Positions 1 through 5,352 of a stretch of DNA of 11,964 bases are shown one piece after another (the stretch's first letter is position 1; the number at the start of each line of letters is the position of its first letter). The stretch comes from an uncultured Saprospiraceae bacterium (lineage in GTDB: Bacteria; Bacteroidota; Bacteroidia; Chitinophagales; Saprospiraceae): positions 1 through 11,964 of the forward strand of contig CALCSX010000009.1 of the NCBI GenBank assembly GCA_937894165.1. The letters run 5' to 3'. A model generated the notes under the pieces. The model did not search any database and was not told where the DNA came from. It saw only the letters and a program-made list of their open reading frames with translations. The position numbers and the translations under genes were made by a program.

Positions 1-69
1 TGCCCCGGTCTTTTTGGCTATAAAGTTTTAAAATTGTGGCCGAGAATCTTTAGCAATCAATCAAAAACT

Positions 70-84
70 TTTTCTCGTATTACG
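70..84 (+). repeat. 15-nt direct repeat, copy 1
   Basis: The sequence TTTTCTCGTATTACG occurs here and again exactly at 493-507. Its core CGTA-T-TACG is a small dyad with one central base. In this copy the dyad is flanked by T-rich and A-rich stretches, so it could fold into a weak hairpin. It might be a regulator site or a repeat edge; the sequence does not decide. Confidence 0.5.
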
Positions 85-340
85 AAAAATATACTTCAAG
101 GGTATTCTTCTGTATAATTTAATGAAAAAGTGTAATAGAACCACGAAGAAATTAAGGAGTTAAGGATGGTTAAGTCCTTAATGAAATCTTTAATGTCATT
201 AATTACTTACTTTTGGAGATTATATCAATATTTCTTAAGGTTTGATGTATTATTCTTGAATTTATTATTTATCAAAACATAAGACAAAAGCTCTTTTGGG
301 ATACTTAATGTTTCAAAAATAAACAATATCACACCATTAA

Positions 341-380
341 GCCCTGAAAGGGCGAAATATCTAAGGAATGTATGTAGCCC
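341..380 (+). repeat. Intergenic hairpin repeat, copy A
   Basis: This copy begins with the perfect small hairpin GCCCT-GAA-AGGGC (341-353) and ends with a weaker one (AATG at 367-370 with CATT at 380-383). It aligns with copy B at an offset of 66 nt, sharing CTGAAAGGG, GGAATG and AGCCC blocks. Repeats built on 'CCTGAAAGGGC...GCCC' are, from general knowledge, common in non-coding DNA of Bacteroidota and related phyla. Assigning it to that class is inference. No associated transposase is present in the window. Confidence 0.6.
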
Positions 381-406
381 ATTTGCTATCAGCAAAACAT
401 ATACCA

Positions 407-451
407 GGCCTGAAAGGGTGGGATAACAGAGGAATGGGTGCAGCCCGTTCC
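407..451 (+). repeat. Intergenic hairpin repeat, copy B
   Basis: This second copy carries CCT-GAA-AGG (409-417). It ends in a better hairpin than copy A: GGAATGGG (431-438), loop TGCAG, CCCGTTCC (444-451), eight pairs with one T-G wobble. The symmetry is kept in different places in the two copies, which suggests degenerating members of a mobile or REP-like repeat family rather than a functional pair. Confidence 0.6.
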
Positions 452-492
452 AAAAAGTGTGCTTTCCATGAGTTAGTTATTGCGATGGATAA

Positions 493-507
493 TTTTCTCG
501 TATTACG
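493..507 (+). repeat. 15-nt direct repeat, copy 2
   Basis: This is the exact second copy of the 15-nt motif at 70-84. The two copies bracket the hairpin repeats at 341-451. The flanking bases differ from copy 1 immediately after the motif. Confidence 0.5.
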
Positions 508-738
508 GTAATCTATTCCCTATCGTAGACCATTCTAAATCACCCCAATCTTTCCATCACCCCGCCCTTACACACACCTTAACAGTTTTTTAGAATTTCC
601 TACACACTTTAAGTTCCCCTTAACCGCGTGGTACTATCTCAATCAAATTTCTTTTCGCATATTTGTAGCATAATAGGTCACAAAACATCCCTTTCGTGAC
701 ACCATGAATTTACAATTACGATCAACAAAACGTTTATT

Positions 739-1908
739 ATGAAACCAATCCTACTAAAGGCTATTTTGCCTCTTTTAATAATGCTTGTTTTCAGCTCTTG
801 TTTCTCTGTCCGCAAGGAATTGGATAGAGGTAATAATGATGCAGTGATAAATCACTCCGTTCGGAAACTGACCGGGAAGAAAAATAAATCTCCTAAACAT
901 GTTAAAGCCATCGAGACAGCCCTTCAGCGGGCCAACTCTTCCGATATTCAGACAATAGGTCAATTGGAAACTAGTGCTTCGATCAAAGACAAAGATGTTC
1001 GAATATTAAGATTGTATGAGGCTATTCAAAGGAGACAAGATAAAATAAATCCACTTTTGCCTCTCCGAGATAAGCGGGGCTATGAAGCGCAGTTCCAATT
1101 TGTAAAGACGCTCGGCAAAGAGGCGGAGTACCGGGAGCGAGCAGTGGAATTTTTATATGGAAATGCCGGCATTTTACTCGAAAAGGGAAGAAAAGGTGAT
1201 AAAACAGCCGCCCGCGAAGCCTTCGATCAACTTGTTGAGATAGACAGAATGGTGGGGGATCATAAAAATGTTCGAGAGATGATGCGAGAAGCGAGGGATT
1301 TAGGGACGCTATATATAGAAGTCAATCCTCTATTGGGTCAAAATGTGATAATGAGTAGAGAGGTAGCAGATGTATTCCTCAATTTTAACTATCCGGAAAT
1401 CCAACAAGGCTGGAAAGTGGTGCATTACAAGCCGGAAAGAAATAGAAAATATGACCTTAGAGTCGATTTTATTCTTGAATCTTTCAATGTAAGCCCTGAA
1501 CGGGAAATGTCCAGAGAATACGAAGACAAGAAGGTGATCAAGCCGGAACCTAAAAAGGATTCCAAGGGCAATGAAATCCCTGATCGAAATAATAGAGAAG
1601 AAACAGTGGTGGCCAAGGTTTTCGAATTGAAACAATTCAAGGAAGCGGCGGTCACAGGTAGAGTTTTTGTGATCGATTTATCCAATAACAGACAATTGTA
1701 TTCTCAAAATTATACCGCCAGCGAGGTTTTCGAAAATTATGCTTCTACTTTTCAAGGTGACAAAAGAGCCCTCAGCGAAATCAGCCAAAAGCGTATCGGC
1801 GGAAGGCCTGTTCCCTTTCCTTCTAATGAAGCCATGCTCCTCAACGGTGCTGAAAACTTAAAAAAGGAGCTGATCAATTTGATGAGAAGGTGGTATGATA
1901 GTAATTGA
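739..1908 (+). CDS. Predicted lipoprotein of unknown function
   Basis: The 389-aa product starts with a short basic and hydrophobic signal ending in VFSSC. Cys21 is the likely lipidated residue; position -3 is Phe, so the lipobox is slightly atypical. The residues after the Cys (FSVRKE) do not clearly match the known surface-export signal of Bacteroidota lipoproteins, so inner-leaflet versus surface location is open. Residues about 30-190 look helical, rich in charged residues and Ala/Leu, and could be TPR-like. Residues about 195-389 are mixed, with a Lys/Glu/Pro-rich stretch around 255-285 and a short helical end. I do not recognise a catalytic motif or a named family. The gene stands alone, and a strong terminator 27 nt after the stop separates it from the downstream cluster. 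Start: the only good Met before the signal peptide. Confidence 0.88.
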   Translation: MKPILLKAILPLLIMLVFSSCFSVRKELDRGNNDAVINHSVRKLTGKKNKSPKHVKAIETALQRANSSDIQTIGQLETSASIKDKDVRILRLYEAIQRRQDKINPLLPLRDKRGYEAQFQFVKTLGKEAEYRERAVEFLYGNAGILLEKGRKGDKTAAREAFDQLVEIDRMVGDHKNVREMMREARDLGTLYIEVNPLLGQNVIMSREVADVFLNFNYPEIQQGWKVVHYKPERNRKYDLRVDFILESFNVSPEREMSREYEDKKVIKPEPKKDSKGNEIPDRNNREETVVAKVFELKQFKEAAVTGRVFVIDLSNNRQLYSQNYTASEVFENYASTFQGDKRALSEISQKRIGGRPVPFPSNEAMLLNGAENLKKELINLMRRWYDSN

Positions 1909-1934
1909 TGACATATCAGATATTTTATAGATTT

Positions 1935-1967
1935 AAAAAGCCCTTCGGAATTTCTGAGGGGCTTTTT
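1935..1967 (+). terminator. Intrinsic terminator after the lipoprotein gene
   Basis: AAAAAGCCC (1935-1943) pairs with GGGCTTTTT (1959-1967). Pairing continues inward through TTCGGA with TCTGAG, including two G-U pairs, to a 3-nt loop. The stem is about 15 pairs and ends in a run of T. The A-run on the 5' side means it could also work from the other strand, although no minus-strand gene ends here. Confidence 0.9.
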
Positions 1968-2261
1968 AGATATTATCATCACTTAAGATGTAAATGGTTC
2001 TTGTATTAAATAGTAATTATATTTTATAAATTAAGTATTAATACTAATATAAAATTTATCTTACATTTAATGCAGTTACTATGGAGCTTTAGACAATCAT
2101 TCATGTGCATATTTAATAAATTGGGTTAATTTTAAAATAAAATATAAATTATGCTGTTTATTGATTAATCGTGTAATAAAACATTGTTAAATTATGATTT
2201 TGCGGAATTACATTAAGTCTTTGTAAAAGAATAGTTTAGACATAGTCATTATTTGGCATGG

Positions 2262-2282
2262 AAATATTTTTGAAAAATATTT
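2262..2282. promoter_or_regulatory. Candidate operator: perfect 21-bp dyad
   Basis: AAATATTTTT (2262-2271), a central G, and AAAAATATTT (2273-2282) form a perfect inverted repeat with 10-bp arms. It ends 20 bp before the proposed -33 element at 2303-2306. That placement suits a dimeric transcription factor acting on the promoter. The arms are all A/T, so chance symmetry or an intrinsically bent A-tract is possible. No regulator gene is present in the window. Confidence 0.45.
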
Positions 2283-2302
2283 GTGAAAAATGTAAGTTGA
2301 AA

Positions 2303-2336
2303 TTTGGAAATCGTTTTTTTTTTTTTTTTAGGTTTG
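2303..2336 (+). promoter_or_regulatory. Candidate Bacteroidota promoter with T-run spacer
   Basis: TTTG at 2303-2306 and TAGGTTTG at 2329-2336 match the -33 TTTG and -7 TAnnTTTG elements of Bacteroidota primary-sigma promoters. The spacer is 22 nt against a usual value near 19-20, so it is slightly long. Transcription would start near 2343, giving a leader of about 120 nt before the 2466 gene. Sixteen consecutive T (2314-2329) fill most of the spacer, and the last T is also the first base of the -7 element. Confidence 0.5.
2314..2329 (+). repeat. Homopolymer run of 16 T
   Basis: Sixteen uninterrupted T lie between the proposed -33 and -7 elements. Runs this long are prone to slipped-strand mispairing. 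Gain or loss of a few T would change the spacing of the two elements directly and so could switch or tune expression of the downstream operon. Confidence 0.9.
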
Positions 2337-2364
2337 AGGCGATGCATCTAATGTTAGAAGATTG

Positions 2365-2386
2365 CTTTCAGGACGGTTCCTGAGAG
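2365..2386 (+). promoter_or_regulatory. Leader hairpin 1
   Basis: CTTTCAGGA (2365-2373), loop CGGT, and TCCTGAGAG (2378-2386) pair over nine positions with one G-U. It is followed by GGGT and not by a T-run, so it is not an intrinsic terminator. It lies in the proposed 5' leader of the operon and may stabilise the mRNA or form part of a control structure with hairpin 2. I do not recognise it as a known riboswitch class. Confidence 0.5.
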
Positions 2387-2400
2387 GGGTACTAAGATTA

Positions 2401-2428
2401 TGTAAGGTCATTTTGCTGAACCCTTACA
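2401..2428 (+). promoter_or_regulatory. Leader hairpin 2
   Basis: TGTAAGG (2401-2407) and CCTTACA (2422-2428) are perfect 7-bp arms around a 14-nt loop. GGGT at 2387-2390, just after hairpin 1, could alternatively pair with ACCC at 2420-2423, which overlaps the 3' arm. A switch between two folds is therefore conceivable but unproven. Confidence 0.4.
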
Positions 2429-2465
2429 GAATAAGTAGGCGTGAATTTTTTAAATTTATAAAAAT

Positions 2466-2810
2466 ATGAAACAGATTTTCATTATTTTAACTATTGTTGC
2501 ATCAAGTCTTTGCTTATTTGCATTTGGCTTGAACAATACTGAACCTTCAAAAAGTGAAGTAAAAGAGGAAATGACATGGGTTATCACCCTTACATTTGAA
2601 GATGGAACGGTGGAAACCAAAGTAATGACGTATGATGAGATCATCAATTTTGATGAAAGTGAGTTAGCACCGCTAGCTTATTGTTCTTATGTGACTAGTG
2701 GAGGTTTATGCCCTACTTCCGCAGCAACTTGTAATGAAGCGTTTAATCAACATCGAGATTGTCTGTGTAACATGGGTTATTCAGGTTGGTGTGGACTAAT
2801 CAGAGAGTAA
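2466..2810 (+). CDS. Small secreted cysteine-rich protein
   Basis: The 114-aa product has an N-terminal signal of about 20-24 residues (basic start, then hydrophobic core). No valid lipobox is seen: Cys16 is preceded by Leu. A short acidic middle follows (E31-E69). The C-terminal 42 residues contain six cysteines, at positions 73, 82, 89, 99, 101 and 109, including a CxC pair, plus many Gly, Ser and Tyr. An even number of cysteines in an exported protein suggests three disulfides; metal binding is an alternative. The gene is first in the proposed operon behind the T-run promoter and lies 79 nt before the first GLPGLI gene, with a hairpin between. I do not recognise the family. A split into an acidic leader and a Cys-rich core resembles bacteriocin or modified-peptide precursors, but no maturation enzyme is nearby. 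Start: first Met of the signal, in an A/T-rich context without Shine-Dalgarno. Confidence 0.8.
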   Translation: MKQIFIILTIVASSLCLFAFGLNNTEPSKSEVKEEMTWVITLTFEDGTVETKVMTYDEIINFDESELAPLAYCSYVTSGGLCPTSAATCNEAFNQHRDCLCNMGYSGWCGLIRE

Positions 2811-2822
2811 CACGAATATAAT

Positions 2823-2847
2823 GAGAGAAGGGATTTTACCTTCTCTC
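2823..2847 (+). promoter_or_regulatory. Intercistronic hairpin
   Basis: GAGAGAAGG (2823-2831) and CCTTCTCTC (2839-2847) are perfect 9-bp arms around a 7-nt loop, between the Cys-rich gene and the first GLPGLI gene. The bases that follow (TCACTAAATT) are not a T-run, so it is at best a weak or partial terminator. It may instead protect the upstream mRNA end, which would let the first gene be expressed more strongly than the rest. Confidence 0.55.
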
Positions 2848-2889
2848 TCACTAAATTAGGAAAGATTAAAGATTTTATTAAATAAGTAT

Positions 2890-3687
2890 ATGAAAACATT
2901 TTTTTTAGTAATTCTGATACATTTAACTTTTTATGGCTTTGCTCAAGATGTGGTCTCAAAAGTTGAATATTCAAGAACCTCTAAAGTAGTCAATAAAAAA
3001 GGTTGTGAAGGACTCAATACCTTATATTTTATTAATGACAAATCCTTATATGTCCATAATGAATATCCCAATGCAACAGAATACTTGGTGAATAATGGAA
3101 TGACACATATGGTCATAGGTGATTACGAAAAGTATCCAATTTTTACTAATATAGCCGAAGATTATGTTATTCAAAAGATTTCATATTCTTCAGTTGAATC
3201 ACCGTTTAGGTTAAAAGATACTATTTATAAAATATCTTGGATAATTACAGGTAACCAAAAGGATATAGGAGGATTGAAATGTGTTTCTGCTGAAGGCTTA
3301 TATGGAAATAGATTTTACGAAGTGTGGTTTAGTCCTGATATTCCAGTACCCTTCGGTCCACATAGGTTAGGAGGATTGCCGGGATTGATTTTAGAAGCTC
3401 GGTCTAAAGATGGTTATGTAAATTTTGAATTTATCAAATATGAATCTTTAACTGGGGATGATACTAAAATTGTGAAGCCTGAAAATGGAGTATTGATGAG
3501 TTGGGAGGATATACGAATATTTACGTACACTCAAAGTGAAAAAGGAGTAGCAATGAAAACGAAACCAGGTGTAGTTACGAGTCATACGATTGATCCGGAT
3601 ATTAATTTCGAAGTTGAAAAAGGATATTATATATTCATGTCTCAATATAAGGAATGGAAGGAGCAGCAAAAGAAATTGAAGAAATAG
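2890..3687 (+). CDS. GLPGLI family protein 1
   Basis: The 265-aa product has a signal peptide ending near GFA-Q (residues 17-19) and the diagnostic block FSPDIPVPFGPHRLGGLPGL, with GLPGLI at residues 162-167. This block defines the GLPGLI family (TIGR01200), found in Bacteroidota as paralogous sets; its biochemical role is not established. Two cysteines, C39 (KKGCEG) and C131, are kept in all three paralogues and could form a disulfide after export. The predicted mature form is periplasmic or surface-associated and mostly beta-rich, with a charged Lys/Glu/Gln tail. It is the most diverged of the three at its N-terminus, but its 3' end is identical to that of paralogue 2. It lies 23 nt before paralogue 2 in the same operon. 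Start: Met directly before the signal peptide. Confidence 0.9.
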   Translation: MKTFFLVILIHLTFYGFAQDVVSKVEYSRTSKVVNKKGCEGLNTLYFINDKSLYVHNEYPNATEYLVNNGMTHMVIGDYEKYPIFTNIAEDYVIQKISYSSVESPFRLKDTIYKISWIITGNQKDIGGLKCVSAEGLYGNRFYEVWFSPDIPVPFGPHRLGGLPGLILEARSKDGYVNFEFIKYESLTGDDTKIVKPENGVLMSWEDIRIFTYTQSEKGVAMKTKPGVVTSHTIDPDINFEVEKGYYIFMSQYKEWKEQQKKLKK

Positions 3688-3811
3688 AATTTGAAAAAAT
3701 CTATGCCAATATGGAAAACCAAAATAGTATTTTAATTTTCATTATTCTTTGTTTAGTTTCTATTTTGGGATTTGCTCAAGAGCCTATTTCAAATGTTGAA
3801 TATTTAAGAAC
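3604..3811 (+). repeat. 208-bp identical junction repeat, copy 1
   Basis: This segment covers the last 84 bases of GLPGLI-1, the 23-nt spacer and the first 101 bases of GLPGLI-2. By hand alignment it is identical to 4437-4644 at a constant offset of 833 nt. Similarity continues beyond 3811 with scattered differences up to about 3960. The block between these junctions is clearly more diverged. Confidence 0.9.
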
Positions 3812-4520
3812 TTCTAAAGTGGTCAATAGAAAAGGCTGTGAGGGAATCAATACGCTTTATTTCACGAAAGACAAATCCTTATTTGTCCATAATGAATATC
3901 CCGAGAACACAGAATACTTAGTATTAAACGGAATGACGCACATGGTCAAAGGTGATTATGAGAAATATCCAATATTTACTGATTTAACCACTGATTCTGT
4001 GATCCAGAAAATTTCATATCATTCGGTACAAACGCCATTTAGGTTGAAGGATACCATAGGAAAAATCAACTGGTTAATCACAGGCAATAGTAAAGAAATT
4101 TCTGGAATAAGATGTATTTCTGCAGAAGGCTTGTTCGGAAATAGAGTTTATGAAGTTTGGTTTAGTCCGGATATTCCTGTTCCCTTTGGACCGCATAGGT
4201 TAGGAGGCTTACCCGGATTGATTTTAGAAGCTCGGTCTAAAGATGGTTATGTAAATTTTGAATTTGTCAGGTATGAATCAAAAGTGAATGATGAAATGGT
4301 AATTTCATATCCCAAGAATGGTAAATTGGTTACATGGAAAGATATTCAATTATTAACTTATCAGTTCCATGAGCGACATTTAGCAATGGATCGACCTCCT
4401 GGTTCATTTACAATGGGAACAATTGACCCGGATATCAATTTCGAAGTTGAAAAAGGATATTATATATTCATGTCTCAATATAAGGAATGGAAGGAGCAGC
4501 AAAAGAAATTGAAGAAATAG
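3711..4520 (+). CDS. GLPGLI family protein 2
   Basis: The 269-aa product has a signal peptide ending near GFA-QEP (residues 21-25), C43 and C135 conserved with its paralogues, and the GLPGLI motif at residues 166-171. I chose ATG 3711. An in-frame ATG at 3654 would add 19 charged residues in front of the signal peptide and overlap the end of GLPGLI-1, and the extra residues only restate that gene's 3' end in another frame. The N-terminus is nearly identical to paralogue 3 and the C-terminus identical to paralogue 1, so the gene is a mosaic. The variable part is about residues 86-135 and 185-238. It shares a further 51-bp identical block (4215-4265) with GLPGLI-1 (3382-3432) over and after the motif. 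It is the middle gene of the operon, with 23-nt spacers on both sides. Function unknown. Confidence 0.9.
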   Translation: MENQNSILIFIILCLVSILGFAQEPISNVEYLRTSKVVNRKGCEGINTLYFTKDKSLFVHNEYPENTEYLVLNGMTHMVKGDYEKYPIFTDLTTDSVIQKISYHSVQTPFRLKDTIGKINWLITGNSKEISGIRCISAEGLFGNRVYEVWFSPDIPVPFGPHRLGGLPGLILEARSKDGYVNFEFVRYESKVNDEMVISYPKNGKLVTWKDIQLLTYQFHERHLAMDRPPGSFTMGTIDPDINFEVEKGYYIFMSQYKEWKEQQKKLKK

Positions 4521-4644
4521 AATTTGAAAAAATCTATGCCAATATGGAAAACCAAAATAGTATTTTAATTTTCATTATTCTTTGTTTAGTTTCTATTTTG
4601 GGATTTGCTCAAGAGCCTATTTCAAATGTTGAATATTTAAGAAC
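4437..4644 (+). repeat. 208-bp identical junction repeat, copy 2
   Basis: This is the second copy of 3604-3811. It covers the last 84 bases of GLPGLI-2, the 23-nt spacer and the first 101 bases of GLPGLI-3. The end of GLPGLI-3 does not carry a third copy: it diverges at the protein level near the C-terminus and runs into the receptor gene. Confidence 0.9.
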
Positions 4645-5350
4645 CTCTAAAGTGGTCAATAGAAAAGGCTGTGAGGGAATCAATACACTATTTTTTACAA
4701 AAGACAAATCCTTATTTGTCCATAATGAATATCCCGAGAAGACAGAATACTTAGTATTAAACGGAATGACGCACATGGTCAAAGGTGATGTTGAAAAGTA
4801 CCCAATTTTTAAAGATCTGACAGTTGATTCCGTAATCCAAAAAATTTCTTATTTATCCATCGAGACGCCATTTAGGTTAAAGGATACAATTGAGAAAATC
4901 GATTGGTTAATAACAGGAAATATTAAAGAAATTTCAGGAATAAGATGTATTTCTGCGGAAGGCTTATACGGAAATAGAGTTTATGAAGTTTGGTTTAGTC
5001 CCGATATTCCTGTACCCTTCGGACCGCATAGATTAGGAGGATTGCCGGGACTGATTTTGGAAGCTCGGTCTAAAGATGACTTTGTAAGCTACCAATTTGT
5101 TAAATATGAATCTGTTATAAATGAACCGATTTCGCTTACTATTCCAATGAATGGGAAGTTAATAAATTGGGAAGACTTAAAGATCATTGCTTATGATATA
5201 AATGAAAGACAGCTTGCTATGAAAACATCTCCCGGAGTTTTTAGTGGGGGGCTAAGAGATCCAGATATCAACTTTGAGGTTGAGAAGGGTAAATATATTT
5301 TCATGTCCCAGCATAAAGAGTGGAAGGAGAAACAAAAGAATAAAAGATAA
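4544..5350 (+). CDS. GLPGLI family protein 3
   Basis: The 268-aa product has the same signal peptide as paralogue 2, conserved C43 and C135, and GLPGLI at residues 166-171. ATG 4544 was chosen over the in-frame ATG 4487 for the same reason as in paralogue 2. After the motif it differs most from the others (DDFVSYQF in place of DGYVNFEF, and a distinct stretch at residues 191-238). Its tail is shorter and differs (KEKQKNKR). The stop lies 2 nt before the receptor start, so the two are very probably translationally coupled. This pairing of a GLPGLI gene with a receptor carrying a carboxypeptidase-regulatory-like domain is, from general knowledge, a frequent arrangement in Bacteroidota. It suggests that the exported GLPGLI protein works with the outer-membrane protein; that role is inference. 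Confidence 0.9.
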   Translation: MENQNSILIFIILCLVSILGFAQEPISNVEYLRTSKVVNRKGCEGINTLFFTKDKSLFVHNEYPEKTEYLVLNGMTHMVKGDVEKYPIFKDLTVDSVIQKISYLSIETPFRLKDTIEKIDWLITGNIKEISGIRCISAEGLYGNRVYEVWFSPDIPVPFGPHRLGGLPGLILEARSKDDFVSYQFVKYESVINEPISLTIPMNGKLINWEDLKIIAYDINERQLAMKTSPGVFSGGLRDPDINFEVEKGKYIFMSQHKEWKEKQKNKR

Positions 5351-5352
5351 AA

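Larger units (their letters stand above)
1..738. other. Non-coding left flank with repeats
   Basis: No convincing gene is visible on either strand in these 738 nt. The stretch holds a small inverted repeat (TTAAGGA at 160-166 and TCCTTAA at 175-181), two diverged copies of a hairpin-forming repeat (341-380 and 407-451), and a 15-nt motif present at both 70-84 and 493-507. Positions about 545-640 are pyrimidine-rich on the plus strand. An AACCACGAAG motif at 139-148 resembles the CACAAAG repeats at the right edge of the window. I saw no clear TAnnTTTG promoter before the 739 gene; the nearest match is CATATTTG at 658-665, which lacks a TTG partner upstream. Confidence 0.7.
1968..2465. other. 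A/T-rich intergenic region carrying the operon control elements
   Basis: No gene is visible. The first 250 nt are extremely A/T-rich and include a perfect 12-bp palindrome AGTATTAATACT (2034-2045) close to 7-bp arms ATAAATT/AATTTAT (2026-2032 and 2053-2059). In such A/T-rich DNA these are weak evidence of a site. The last 200 nt hold the 21-bp dyad, the T-run promoter and the leader hairpins listed separately. Confidence 0.7.

Noticed and set aside
1330..1685. Antisense ORFs opposite the lipoprotein gene
   Set aside because: They are shadows of the plus-strand gene, which has a signal peptide, full-length reading frame and its own terminator.
2265..2272. TATTTTTG as a second -7 element
   Set aside because: No TTG/TTTG lies at a suitable distance upstream, and the sequence is explained by the 21-bp dyad.
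2342..2383. 13-codon leader ORF ending inside hairpin 1
   Set aside because: Its ATG coincides with the expected transcription start, so it would have almost no leader of its own, and the peptide has no run of regulatory codons.
3654..3710. Upstream in-frame start for GLPGLI-2 (and likewise 4487 for GLPGLI-3)
   Set aside because: It would place 19 charged residues before the signal peptide and overlap the preceding gene; those residues are just that gene's 3' end read in another frame. ATG 3711 and 4544 lie directly before the signal peptides.
3604..4644. Insertion sequence explanation for the 208-bp direct repeats
   Set aside because: The repeats are parts of homologous genes at corresponding positions, with no transposase or terminal inverted repeats between them; tandem duplication or gene conversion explains them.
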